A stretch of 64,000 bases of DNA, taken from positions 1-64,000 of IMG/VR virus record IMGVR_UViG_3300025316_000016. The stretch is one strand, 5' to 3'. Positions 1 to 7,649 of the stretch are shown piece by piece. How positions within the stretch are numbered: the stretch's first letter is position 1; each line of letters opens with the position of its first letter. Under the pieces are notes generated by a model. That model did no database searches. It saw nothing but the letters and a program-made list of their open reading frames with translations, and was not told where the DNA came from. Made by a program: the position numbers and the translations under genes. Source of the DNA: a virus.

Positions 1-617
1 TGTCTTTTTTGACCAAATTTGGAAAAACAATCTATGGATTTTTGTATGGAATTTTCATTCAATATTCTATTTAGTGAACCCATTCCTATATTAAAAATAT
101 CACAAATTTCTTTTTTTGTTTTATTTTCTATCACATATAGATTATGTAGATTAACAATATCAACAAATGCTTTATTTGGGCCTTGTTTACCAGTATTTGC
201 TATAGATAATTTTAATTTAGCTATATCAGTCATTGGAGTTCCTTTTCTGCCTTTTGTAGTGTTGCTAATTTTTTGTTTAGTAATATCAGAAACTATACAA
301 CCCCTTCTACTGGGTGGTGTCGCTTTACTAAACACATTAACTAATTTTATACCAATTGATTTGGAGTAATCTATAAACAAAGTTTCAAGTTGATATGCTA
401 GAGTTTCTTCCAAATCACTAGTTATTAACTTAACTTCAGGTTCAAGATTTAATGAACGAATTAACCCAATAATTCGGACCTTTTCAATATTAGTTTTTTC
501 ATTTTTTAGATGAGACCATGCTCTATTTCCACAACCTTTACCTATATAAAATGGCAATCTGTTGATTGGGTCTATTAGTGCATAAACATAATATTTATTT
601 TCTTTTACCAATTCCAT
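1..617 (-). CDS. GIY-YIG homing endonuclease, partial (runs off the window)
   Basis: The frame starts at ATG 617 inside the last codons of gp21 and stays open to base 1, giving at least 205 residues; the C terminus lies outside the window. The N terminus shows the GIY-YIG core: YYVYALIDP (residues 9-17), then FYIGKG (23-28) with the conserved NR and H just after. Downstream comes a NUMOD3-like stretch (KISNTTKGRKG around residue 125) and a helix-turn-helix-like segment near residues 175-195 (KKEICDIFNIGMGSLNRIL). This order is typical of free-standing phage homing endonucleases that cut a neighbouring gene and spread by gene conversion. The overlap with gp21 suggests insertion just behind it, before the scaffold and major capsid genes expected next. 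Family call firm; target inferred. Confidence 0.85.
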   Translation of the reverse strand, partial: MELVKENKYYVYALIDPINRLPFYIGKGCGNRAWSHLKNEKTNIEKVRIIGLIRSLNLEPEVKLITSDLEETLAYQLETLFIDYSKSIGIKLVNVFSKATPPSRRGCIVSDITKQKISNTTKGRKGTPMTDIAKLKLSIANTGKQGPNKAFVDIVNLHNLYVIENKTKKEICDIFNIGMGSLNRILNENSIQKSIDCFSKFGQKR

Positions 618-1257
618 TAATATAATTCTCAAAAATTTTAATTGCTACATCCTCTATCTGTTTATTAGAAAATTTTCTAATATTAGTATAAAGTTTTTCT
701 ACATCTTCTTCCATCCAAGTACCTTTTGATTGGTCATACCAAAATTCCTTGCCTTCCATTATTCCTTGTACAAATGCACCAGGAGCAGAAGGATCAGCTA
801 CAATATCTGCCGCTGTAGCAAGATAAAAATCTGATTGTACAACATTAACACCGTTAACATTCTTTAGAGACCCCATGCCTCGTGACGATACTCCTAATTG
901 AGCACCACCTTCGATAAGATTCCTTGCGATATTACCCATAGGTGTATCCAGTATCTTAGCCTTACCGATCCATTGATTACCTTCTTCACGAAGACCTACA
1001 ATTAAATGTGAAACACGATCAAGATTAATGCTTGGTGTATCTGGATGTCCTAACTCACCAAAAGCACGTTTCTTATCTATATATGCTTCTGTATAACGAG
1101 CAACTTCTTTACTCATTGTATGTTGTTCATACAAACGACCATTGCGGTTCTTTACACCAGCAACTAGGAATGGTCCTTCAATGAATAGAGACTTTTTACC
1201 ATCAACATCTTCTGTTAGATAGTTTACTGTTTCGTTTATTTCTTTTATTAGCTTCAT
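595..1257 (-). CDS. 21: Prohead core protease (T4 gp21 homologue)
   Basis: 220 residues, close to T4 gp21 (about 212). It is a serine protease of the S78 prohead protease family that matures the prohead by cleaving scaffold, capsid and internal proteins after (I/L)-x-E. The catalytic His is probably in the GELGHP motif (H71), and the nucleophile Ser in GVSSRG (S124 or S125). It lies in T4 order downstream of portal gene 20. Its likely substrates in this window are the two proteins with capsid-targeting N termini at 1848-2548. The 3' end overlaps the start of a GIY-YIG endonuclease gene by 23 bases. Confidence is high from motifs and synteny. Confidence 0.95.
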   Translation of the reverse strand: MKLIKEINETVNYLTEDVDGKKSLFIEGPFLVAGVKNRNGRLYEQHTMSKEVARYTEAYIDKKRAFGELGHPDTPSINLDRVSHLIVGLREEGNQWIGKAKILDTPMGNIARNLIEGGAQLGVSSRGMGSLKNVNGVNVVQSDFYLATAADIVADPSAPGAFVQGIMEGKEFWYDQSKGTWMEEDVEKLYTNIRKFSNKQIEDVAIKIFENYINGIGKRK

Positions 1258-1290
1258 ACTATTCCTGTGTTATAGTGTCCAGACGGTCTA

Positions 1291-1836
1291 TTATGGCGTG
1301 ATTGCATAAATCCCGTATGAAAATGCTGCGGGATCATTAAATTGTCCGCGTTGATACATAGCATTATCTTTTCTGAAGCTACAGATTATTGTATAACTGC
1401 AATTTGCGGCAGCGCCGGTAGTAGCAATACCAAGATTTCCATTTGGGTTTGTTGCGTTATTTGGTATAGATACCATATTCTCGCCACCATATGTTCCTGC
1501 ATAATTCAGGTGGAATATTGTTGCTGAGTTTGCATATTGCTGTGCAGTATTCGCACCACCACCAGTCCAGAACAATTCTACTGCTCCAGCACCTTGTGGC
1601 ATATTTACAAAATACTCTACGTTTGTTAGCTGCAAATTATAATATGGTAAAGCTGTATTACTCTTACTTAGTCCAGAATACAAAGGTACACTGTTAGCAT
1701 CTAACGCTCCATACATAGTATTTGCTGATATTCTAGAAGTGTTTAACTCTTGTGTCGCAGAATCAAATGATCCAGTTAATTTAATAATGACATCTGTTGT
1801 AGAATCTCTTAATGTCTGTGTCGTGAATTTGTTCAT
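1291..1836 (-). CDS. Probable virion protein of unknown role
   Basis: 181 residues, not recognised as a named T4 protein. It is rich in Asn, Ala, Gly and Thr, with no predicted signal peptide or membrane segment. The composition suggests a beta-rich structural protein, with motifs such as ELFWTGGGAN and FHLNYAGTYGG. It lies between gp21 and two putative capsid-targeted proteins and seems cotranscribed with them from the late promoter at 2906-2913. That context fits a head decoration or head-associated role, but this is inference from position and composition only. Confidence 0.6.
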   Translation of the reverse strand: MNKFTTQTLRDSTTDVIIKLTGSFDSATQELNTSRISANTMYGALDANSVPLYSGLSKSNTALPYYNLQLTNVEYFVNMPQGAGAVELFWTGGGANTAQQYANSATIFHLNYAGTYGGENMVSIPNNATNPNGNLGIATTGAAANCSYTIICSFRKDNAMYQRGQFNDPAAFSYGIYAITP

Positions 1837-1847
1837 TTTCTATCCTA

Positions 1848-2150
1848 TTATTCGTCTATATCCAGAGACTCTTCAACAGGTCCCTTCGACCATTGAGAAC
1901 TTGTGTACGGTACTGTTACGTATTGTTTAATCTTATCAGCGAAATATAGAGCAACTCTTTGGTTATTAGGAAACTGTCTAATAGACTTTCGTTTCATAAC
2001 AATGATCGCTGGTGGATCCATAGAATCATTCTTAGCAGCTTCACATATATCGGGTTTCACTATCTTAGGTTTCTTCTTTGGCACTTCAGACAAATTACTG
2101 AAATGTGCCCCTATTTCATCTAACTGGTTAAATTCCTTGAATGATTTCAT
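1848..2150 (-). CDS. Putative capsid-targeted internal head protein
   Basis: 100 residues from ATG 2150, whose ATGA overlaps the stop of the upstream gene, so translation is probably coupled. The N terminus MKSFKEFNQLDE closely matches the upstream neighbour (MKSFKEFSQLDE). It resembles the capsid-targeting sequences of T4 internal proteins (MKTYQEF-type), which are removed by gp21 after (I/L)-x-E. The remainder is basic then acidic (PKKKPKIVKP, ending EESLDIDE) and matches no family I recognise. An earlier in-frame start exists, but the peptide start is supported by the paralogue. Targeting is inferred from motif and late-operon context. Confidence 0.7.
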   Translation of the reverse strand: MKSFKEFNQLDEIGAHFSNLSEVPKKKPKIVKPDICEAAKNDSMDPPAIIVMKRKSIRQFPNNQRVALYFADKIKQYVTVPYTSSQWSKGPVEESLDIDE

Positions 2151-2548
2151 TTCTTCTTCGAGTACCAAGATGGTTGTTTGTTCTGGTCTACTGGTCTATA
2201 TACTCGCCCAGAACCTCTACAGTTTTCACAAGACGAACCACTACCACGTCCCTCTCCAGTACCATCACACGCACGACAATCTACCTTGCCCTCATCAGAT
2301 TCGCTCAATCCAACTTCAAATTTAGCATTCTGCACAGCATCAGCCTTTGTGTCGTGGTATGATATTGATTTATCACCTACATGTTTACCATCTTTATAAT
2401 GGTGTACTTGGTATTCGTTATATTCTTTACTATGGCGAACTACGGCAGTGTGTCCATGATCACCATCGAATGATGCAATTTTACGAGTTCCTGTAATAGA
2501 ACTAGCTTTTGCTTCATCTAATTGCGAAAACTCTTTAAATGATTTCAT
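2147..2548 (-). CDS. Putative capsid-targeted protein with DnaJ-type zinc motif
   Basis: 133 residues from ATG 2548. It starts MKSFKEFSQLDEAKAS, a capsid-targeting-like peptide in which LDE|A fits the gp21 cleavage rule (I/L)-x-E|A/G/S. The middle (about residues 20-75) is His- and Tyr-rich. The C-terminal part carries two CxxCxGxG-like repeats, CRACDGTGEG and CENCRGSGRV, as in the DnaJ central zinc finger, and no J domain. The start was chosen because it aligns with the downstream paralogue. If packaged and injected, it would deliver a small zinc-binding protein to the host; that role is inference. Confidence 0.7.
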   Translation of the reverse strand: MKSFKEFSQLDEAKASSITGTRKIASFDGDHGHTAVVRHSKEYNEYQVHHYKDGKHVGDKSISYHDTKADAVQNAKFEVGLSESDEGKVDCRACDGTGEGRGSGSSCENCRGSGRVYRPVDQNKQPSWYSKKK

Positions 2549-2549
2549 A

Positions 2550-2885
2550 TTAGAAATTCCATGGTTTTGCGCCATGATCTTTAGCGACTTGTTTTGCATG
2601 AGATTTACTATTCACAGGAACCACTAAACCACCAGTTGGTTGCATAGAATCTGTTACTCTAACAGTATATCCTTTAGCCTTACTGCCTGTATAATGGGCA
2701 AATTTTTCTGTGCTATTCTCATCTAATTCTTCAACAGATTCTTCTTGCTTGCCCATGTAACCAGAAGCAATTTCTTGCTTTTTAGATTCTATGTGAGCAG
2801 CGACTTTATCATGTATAGCACTGTATAATTCTTTTCTAAAATCTGTACCATTATCTTGGTATGCGTAATCGATTAAATTTTTCAT
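2550..2885 (-). CDS. Small head/prohead-core-like protein
   Basis: 111 residues, first gene after the late promoter at 2906-2913. The N terminus (residues 1-50) is predicted helical and charged, with a pattern common in small T4-like phage core proteins (FRKELYSAIHDKVAAHIESK). The C terminus is more polar with a short beta-like segment. Its place between portal gp20 and protease gp21 matches where T4-like phages keep prohead core genes 67/68. It could be a diverged gp67/gp68 analogue, but sequence similarity is not strong enough to name it. Confidence 0.55.
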   Translation of the reverse strand: MKNLIDYAYQDNGTDFRKELYSAIHDKVAAHIESKKQEIASGYMGKQEESVEELDENSTEKFAHYTGSKAKGYTVRVTDSMQPTGGLVVPVNSKSHAKQVAKDHGAKPWNF

Positions 2886-2905
2886 TTATTTCTCCGTTAT
2901 TAATC

Positions 2906-2913
2906 TATTTATA
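2906..2913 (-). promoter_or_regulatory. T4-type late promoter (TATAAATA)
   Basis: Exact TATAAATA on the minus strand, about 20 bases upstream of the start at 2885. It sits in the short gap after gp20, as expected for a gp55/gp33-dependent late promoter serving the 2885 to 595 block. Confidence 0.8.
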
Positions 2914-2918
2914 AAACG

Positions 2919-4544
2919 TTACAATACACGTTTAATGGTATCAAATGCACTATACTCTTCTGGTATAGGCTGATCAACTGGTGGATCTAATTGATTCATC
3001 ATTTGCTGTTGTGTTACAGCATTTGTCACTTCAACAGGAACATCAAAACCTTCTTTCTTTTCCTTTGCGATTTCTGCTGTCATATCTTCGATCTGAACAT
3101 CTGTTAATCTTAATACTTTACGTTGAATCCAAGATTTAGAATAGTATGTTCCAGTATAAGGATCGACTTGACTCAATAACGACAATCTTTCTTTCATCAA
3201 TTCAGCATCTTTCATTTCAGCAAAGTTATTATCTCTGATGAAATCGTAGTATATATGTTCTTTAAAGTCTTCCCACTCTTCGGCTGTGCATATGCCTTTC
3301 AACACACACTGTGCGCGTAATGCTTGGTTAAACATGTCAGAGAATTTGTTTCTAAGTCTATCAATAAACTTAGCGAATTTCAGCTCATCTCTTGTCACTT
3401 CTGATACACGACCCAGTGCAAAACCTTGGTTTGGTTCTAAACGTGAAACAGGAACACTTAATGCTTTGTATAGTTTTCTCTCGAAGTATTTAACATCTTC
3501 AAGTTCACCCAAGTTTTGTCCACCTGGTAGTGTAGTAATCTCGGTACCTTTACCACCTTCTCTACGTGGTAACCAGAAATCTTCCATCATTGACATGAAT
3601 TTACGATCATCTCGTACTTCACCTGTCGCGGCATCATACACAAGCTTATTCTTGTACTTTGCCATGATGTCACGTAGGTACTGTTCAGCTTTTAGCTTAG
3701 GTAGATTACCCACATCGATATAGAAAATTCTACGTTCTGGTGCTCTAGAAATACGATAGATTACCGTAGCATCTTCAATCATTCTCAATTGGTTTAGAGG
3801 TTTAATTGCTTTGTGTAGATACGACAACACAACTGAACGTCTAGAATCCATTAGTCCAGACACAACTGAAATAATAGAGTCTGTTGTAATTCTAACACCG
3901 GCAGGACCGAAGCTTGATGAACCGCCACCAGCAACTTTATCATTGAATATGTAATACTCATTGATAACATTCATTACATCAACTCCAGTACGATCATCCT
4001 TCTTCTTTTTAATTTCTCGTACTTTCCTTAGTTTTCTTGGGTCGATATAACGTAATGCTTTAATACCTTCTGTTGGATTTTCTTTGTCTATAATGATGTG
4101 ATAGTACATTTTCCCATCAACATAGTATCTACGAAAGATATCCTGTGCCATATTTTTGTAGTTCAGTAGTTTTAATACTGTAGCAAATTCTTCCCGAATT
4201 GCTTTCTTAATCTTATCTGGCTGTTTTAAATCGTCCAGTACGATATCTGTAATTCTTCCATCGTCATCTATACTAATTGCTTCATTGACGATATCATCTA
4301 GTGCTGATTCAATTTCAGGTTGCATAGCCATTTCACGATAACGAGAAATAAGCTCTACCTCATTTTTGGCAGTACCATCCATATCAACATACACACCCAT
4401 GTGTGCGTTTGATGTGATCGTAATGGCCCCATCTTCGTTGGTTGGCGGGCTAAAGCTTGGCTGTGTCTTTTGGTCTTCCTCATGCTTTTCACGAGAAAAC
4501 GTGAACCCAAATAAACTAAATTTTGTCGCACCTTGTGTTGACAT
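2919..4544 (-). CDS. 20: Portal vertex protein (T4 gp20 homologue)
   Basis: 541 residues, close to T4 gp20 (524). It forms the dodecameric portal at the unique capsid vertex, through which the terminase pumps DNA and to which the neck attaches. Diagnostic stretches include EIESALDDIVNEAI near residue 75, RYIDPRKLRK near 165 and VPVSRLEPNQGFALGR near 365. It follows the tube gene 19 in T4 order, but a GIY-YIG endonuclease gene is inserted between, and its stop overlaps this start (TAATG). The N-terminal 40 residues are polar, as usual for the family. Confidence 0.96.
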   Translation of the reverse strand: MSTQGATKFSLFGFTFSREKHEEDQKTQPSFSPPTNEDGAITITSNAHMGVYVDMDGTAKNEVELISRYREMAMQPEIESALDDIVNEAISIDDDGRITDIVLDDLKQPDKIKKAIREEFATVLKLLNYKNMAQDIFRRYYVDGKMYYHIIIDKENPTEGIKALRYIDPRKLRKVREIKKKKDDRTGVDVMNVINEYYIFNDKVAGGGSSSFGPAGVRITTDSIISVVSGLMDSRRSVVLSYLHKAIKPLNQLRMIEDATVIYRISRAPERRIFYIDVGNLPKLKAEQYLRDIMAKYKNKLVYDAATGEVRDDRKFMSMMEDFWLPRREGGKGTEITTLPGGQNLGELEDVKYFERKLYKALSVPVSRLEPNQGFALGRVSEVTRDELKFAKFIDRLRNKFSDMFNQALRAQCVLKGICTAEEWEDFKEHIYYDFIRDNNFAEMKDAELMKERLSLLSQVDPYTGTYYSKSWIQRKVLRLTDVQIEDMTAEIAKEKKEGFDVPVEVTNAVTQQQMMNQLDPPVDQPIPEEYSAFDTIKRVL

Positions 4545-5161
4545 TATATATTTCCTTTCATTTTACAGTTATCGAAATGCCATCTTTTAGCATTGCCTCT
4601 ATTGGTACTAATGTTACAGTATGGACATTCTATTAATATCTTCGCAGCATCACTTATATTTAGTAATGATTTTTCTGTGTGATAATTTGTAATGCCATTG
4701 TTCCAAGAAGACGTTCCCTTTCTGTTTTGTCCCATCAATATCTTTGATTCGTCAGAATGTGTTTTCCCAAGATTTTTACCCATAGAAGATGATCTGATCT
4801 TTTCTATACTTTCTCTAGTGTGGGTCGGATAATATCCAAATGTACCCTCTCCACCCAACGTCATATTATATCCATTAGAATTTTTGGACTTGATATATGA
4901 ATTATTCTCAACAATAAAGTAATTTTCCATTACATTTTTACAATAGTTTAGTTCTAGTGATTGATATAAAATAGACCAATAAAAGTTGCTCCACCCATAT
5001 TTTCTTATAGACCTATGAAAATATGTTTTATATCCTGGTTGACCAACACAATTGGCTTCTATCTTATGCCTACCTTTTCTTCTTTCAAAATCCTTAGCAA
5101 AACCAATATAGCATTTACCGGTGACTTTGTTTGTTGCTTTGTATATAGTATATATAATCAT
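4544..5161 (-). CDS. GIY-YIG homing endonuclease between genes 19 and 20
   Basis: 205 residues from ATG 5161, preceded by a good AGGAG site; longer in-frame starts would overlap gp19 and lack one. The N terminus has the GIY-YIG core, YTIYKATNKVTGKCYIG (residues 4-20), followed by an Arg-rich helix (FERRKGRH). A NUMOD3-like region (ESIEKIRSSSMGKN then THSDESKILMGQNRKG) follows. The C terminus ends in a zinc-finger-like ECPYCN...RWHFDNCK motif that recurs in the endonuclease at 61,744. It is free-standing in the 19-20 intergenic site and is predicted to cut a nearby allele in endonuclease-free relatives. Nuclease call firm, target inferred. Confidence 0.9.
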   Translation of the reverse strand: MIIYTIYKATNKVTGKCYIGFAKDFERRKGRHKIEANCVGQPGYKTYFHRSIRKYGWSNFYWSILYQSLELNYCKNVMENYFIVENNSYIKSKNSNGYNMTLGGEGTFGYYPTHTRESIEKIRSSSMGKNLGKTHSDESKILMGQNRKGTSSWNNGITNYHTEKSLLNISDAAKILIECPYCNISTNRGNAKRWHFDNCKMKGNI

Positions 5162-5258
5162 GCTGTATCTCCTATAAGATATAGAGTTAGTGGATGCTGA
5201 TACATCTCGACTAACACTTTCAAATAAAGGAGAGAACCGAAGTCCTCTCCTATGATGT

Positions 5259-5804
5259 TTATGATGTTGTTGCTGCATCCCAGTATTGGTATGCAAAAGT
5301 AACGCCATATTCTTCTATCTTATCGTTGTCGCCCCAATCTAGATCAATAGGTGCGATATCAACAGGAAACATACCAATAAAGTTGTATGTTTTTAGTATA
5401 TCACCTTGTTTGCCATACTGAGTAACCATTGCATCAACAGTATATGCAGATGCGCTGCTACTACCACCGGCAGCTCTAATATTGCTCACATGGGTATTAA
5501 TACCATTTGACCAAGATTCTAGTGCATTTCTTATAGTGAAATCTTCATCATTAACGATCTGTAATGACCAGTCAGCGAAAGTTCTGTTACCAGCAAATTT
5601 CATTTCACGACCAAAATAATACATTGGAATTGAACCCAAAGATGATCCTGGTAGTTGAGCACCTTTTGCCATGAATGTAGTTTTCTGTCCTGCAACAGAA
5701 CCATTAGCGACAAAAGTTGGGAATGTTAGTGTTACCGAAAATAGATTGGGACGAGCACCGTCACCAATCAGATTCGAACGAAATTCATTTACATTAAAAG
5801 ACAT
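5259..5804 (-). CDS. 19: Tail tube protein (T4 gp19 homologue)
   Basis: 181 residues; T4 gp19 is 163. It polymerises as hexameric rings inside the sheath to form the tail tube. The N terminus (VNEFRSNLIGDGARPNLFSV) and C-terminal strands (PVDIAPIDLDW, VTFAYQYW) match the gp19 fold. The same pattern is visible in the gp54-like protein at 47,674, a tube-initiator paralogue. It is directly downstream of sheath gene 18 with 15 bases between, in T4 order, and is transcribed from the late promoter at 7618-7625. Confidence 0.95.
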   Translation of the reverse strand: MSFNVNEFRSNLIGDGARPNLFSVTLTFPTFVANGSVAGQKTTFMAKGAQLPGSSLGSIPMYYFGREMKFAGNRTFADWSLQIVNDEDFTIRNALESWSNGINTHVSNIRAAGGSSSASAYTVDAMVTQYGKQGDILKTYNFIGMFPVDIAPIDLDWGDNDKIEEYGVTFAYQYWDAATTS

Positions 5805-5819
5805 TTGTATTTCTCCTTA

Positions 5820-7565
5820 TTAGACTGAACCGACAACTTCAGAGAAATTGACCGCTGTTCCAACCGCTATAAAGTTCAACTTAATGAAGTTAATAGATCG
5901 AGCTGGTTTAATGTATATATCACCAACAAATTGATTATTGTCTATAACATAACCGGTATTATTTGTAGTATCACAAACAACTTTGAAGTCTGTAATACCG
6001 CGTCTACCCTGAACATCTCTTAAGAAAGGTGCTACTAAAGAAATGAACTGTGCACGAGTAAAGTCATCATTGAATTCAAACAATGAATATTTAGCTGCTA
6101 ATGCGATAGCTTTCTCTAATACGATGAACAAACGTCTAACATTAATTCTATCAAATGCTGATGGTTTAGCTTGAAGAGTTTTGTCGCCGTATAAAATGAT
6201 ACCATTACCTGGGAATGACACGACTGGATTCACACCTTGTGGGTATAAAATGTCACGATTCATTTGATTAGGGTTCCATGCTAACTTAACAGCATTCTTG
6301 ATATTACCGCGATTATAACCAGCTGGTGACCACCAAGGATCTCTAATAGCATCTGTGAAAGCACATAAACCAGCAACATCACCATTTAATGGGATCCAGC
6401 GATACACATTGTTGTACTTGTCGTACATGTATTTCCAGCCAGAATCCACAACAACGTATGAAGATGAGCGTTGTAAACCAGTTCCATTGTCATTTAACCA
6501 TGTCATGATATTAGTAGATTCAAGACCATGTTGATTAACAACAGCAGAGATTGGTGGTGAGAAGAACGCTACTGCATCACCAGAACGACCAGCAACACTT
6601 CCAGCAGGAGTTACGATGTTATCAGCAATATGCTGCAATACAGTAACATCAGCATTACCCGTGATTACTAATGAGATATCGATCAGATCTTTATTTTCGA
6701 ACAAATCATATGCATTTATTAGATCGCCATCAGAAACATCGGCATCAGTACCACCAGCAAGTTGGATTTTTACATGACCACTTGTTGAATACGCTCTAGC
6801 AAAAGTAGTATTTGCTGCTACAGATCCCCATGTTGCTGTAGTATTTGCGTAATCAACTGAATCTATTGCATAAATGTATTGTGATTGTGATTCTAGTACA
6901 TTTCTATAATATGTAGAAACTCCGTTACCATCAATAGCATCCGATGATTTAGATACGTAAGGATATGCTTCTAATAATGCACCTTTAGTGCCAGTGATAA
7001 GGCCAAGAGTATCTGTTACGATAATGTGTATTTCGTCATTAGCACCATTAACATTAGTAGCGTATGAAGATGTTGTTGTTGGTCCACTGAAATTACCAGC
7101 AAATTCCCAAGCTTTGAATAGAGTAGTATTAGCAGAATCCCAAACATCAATAGAGATAGAATTACCTAATGCTCCAGCATAACGTGCAGCGAATGCTCCT
7201 AATGAGTTTGTAGCACCACCATGAAAATATTCATAGTCGTATATTGATTTGTTTGCTATTTGTACATTAGTTGTTGATGTGTTAGCATCAGCATTTAAAC
7301 TATTAGCACTTAAAGCTCTAACAACTCTTAAGTCATTACCATAAGCTAGAAAGCTAGATGCGGTCATGAATGAAATTGCTGTGTTATTGTTAGGTGCGCC
7401 AAATGTTACTGATAATTGGTTTTCATCAGATACTGGTATTGCTTGTAACGCTGGTCCCCAAACAAAATTTCCGGCGAATGCGCCAGTAGATGAAGACACC
7501 GCAGGTACGACTGTTGTTAAGTCATACTCTGTTACACTTACACCTGGAGATAACTGAATTGCCAT
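5820..7565 (-). CDS. 18: Tail sheath protein (T4 gp18 homologue)
   Basis: 581 residues; T4 gp18 is 659. It forms the contractile sheath around the gp19 tube. The N terminus LSPGVSVTEYDLT is the classic sheath start. The conserved C-terminal sheath region (about residues 350-581) holds motifs such as PLNGDVAGLCA, GDKTLQ and NVRRLFIVLEKAI. The shorter length relative to T4 reflects a reduced variable surface domain (about residues 100-330, rich in Asn, Ala and Thr). First gene after a late promoter. Confidence 0.96.
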   Translation of the reverse strand: MAIQLSPGVSVTEYDLTTVVPAVSSSTGAFAGNFVWGPALQAIPVSDENQLSVTFGAPNNNTAISFMTASSFLAYGNDLRVVRALSANSLNADANTSTTNVQIANKSIYDYEYFHGGATNSLGAFAARYAGALGNSISIDVWDSANTTLFKAWEFAGNFSGPTTTSSYATNVNGANDEIHIIVTDTLGLITGTKGALLEAYPYVSKSSDAIDGNGVSTYYRNVLESQSQYIYAIDSVDYANTTATWGSVAANTTFARAYSTSGHVKIQLAGGTDADVSDGDLINAYDLFENKDLIDISLVITGNADVTVLQHIADNIVTPAGSVAGRSGDAVAFFSPPISAVVNQHGLESTNIMTWLNDNGTGLQRSSSYVVVDSGWKYMYDKYNNVYRWIPLNGDVAGLCAFTDAIRDPWWSPAGYNRGNIKNAVKLAWNPNQMNRDILYPQGVNPVVSFPGNGIILYGDKTLQAKPSAFDRINVRRLFIVLEKAIALAAKYSLFEFNDDFTRAQFISLVAPFLRDVQGRRGITDFKVVCDTTNNTGYVIDNNQFVGDIYIKPARSINFIKLNFIAVGTAVNFSEVVGSV

Positions 7566-7617
7566 TTTTTTCCCCTTAATTAAAATTACTATATTGATAC
7601 ATGGAATATCATAATCT

Positions 7618-7625
7618 TATTTATA
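7618..7625 (-). promoter_or_regulatory. T4-type late promoter upstream of gp18
   Basis: Exact minus-strand TATAAATA in the 84-base gap between the terminase C-terminal gene and gp18, about 50 bases upstream of the sheath start. It would drive 18-19-(endonuclease)-20. Confidence 0.8.
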
Positions 7626-7649
7626 TAAAACTTGATCTATAAGTACCAA

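Noticed and set aside
19-369. Plus-strand open frame of 116 codons at the left edge
   Set aside because: It is the antisense of a clear GIY-YIG endonuclease (1-617, minus) and has no ribosome site or family resemblance.
5162-5308. Longer N terminus for the GIY-YIG endonuclease at 4544
   Set aside because: It would overlap gp19, contains no conserved sequence, and a good AGGAG precedes the ATG at 5161.
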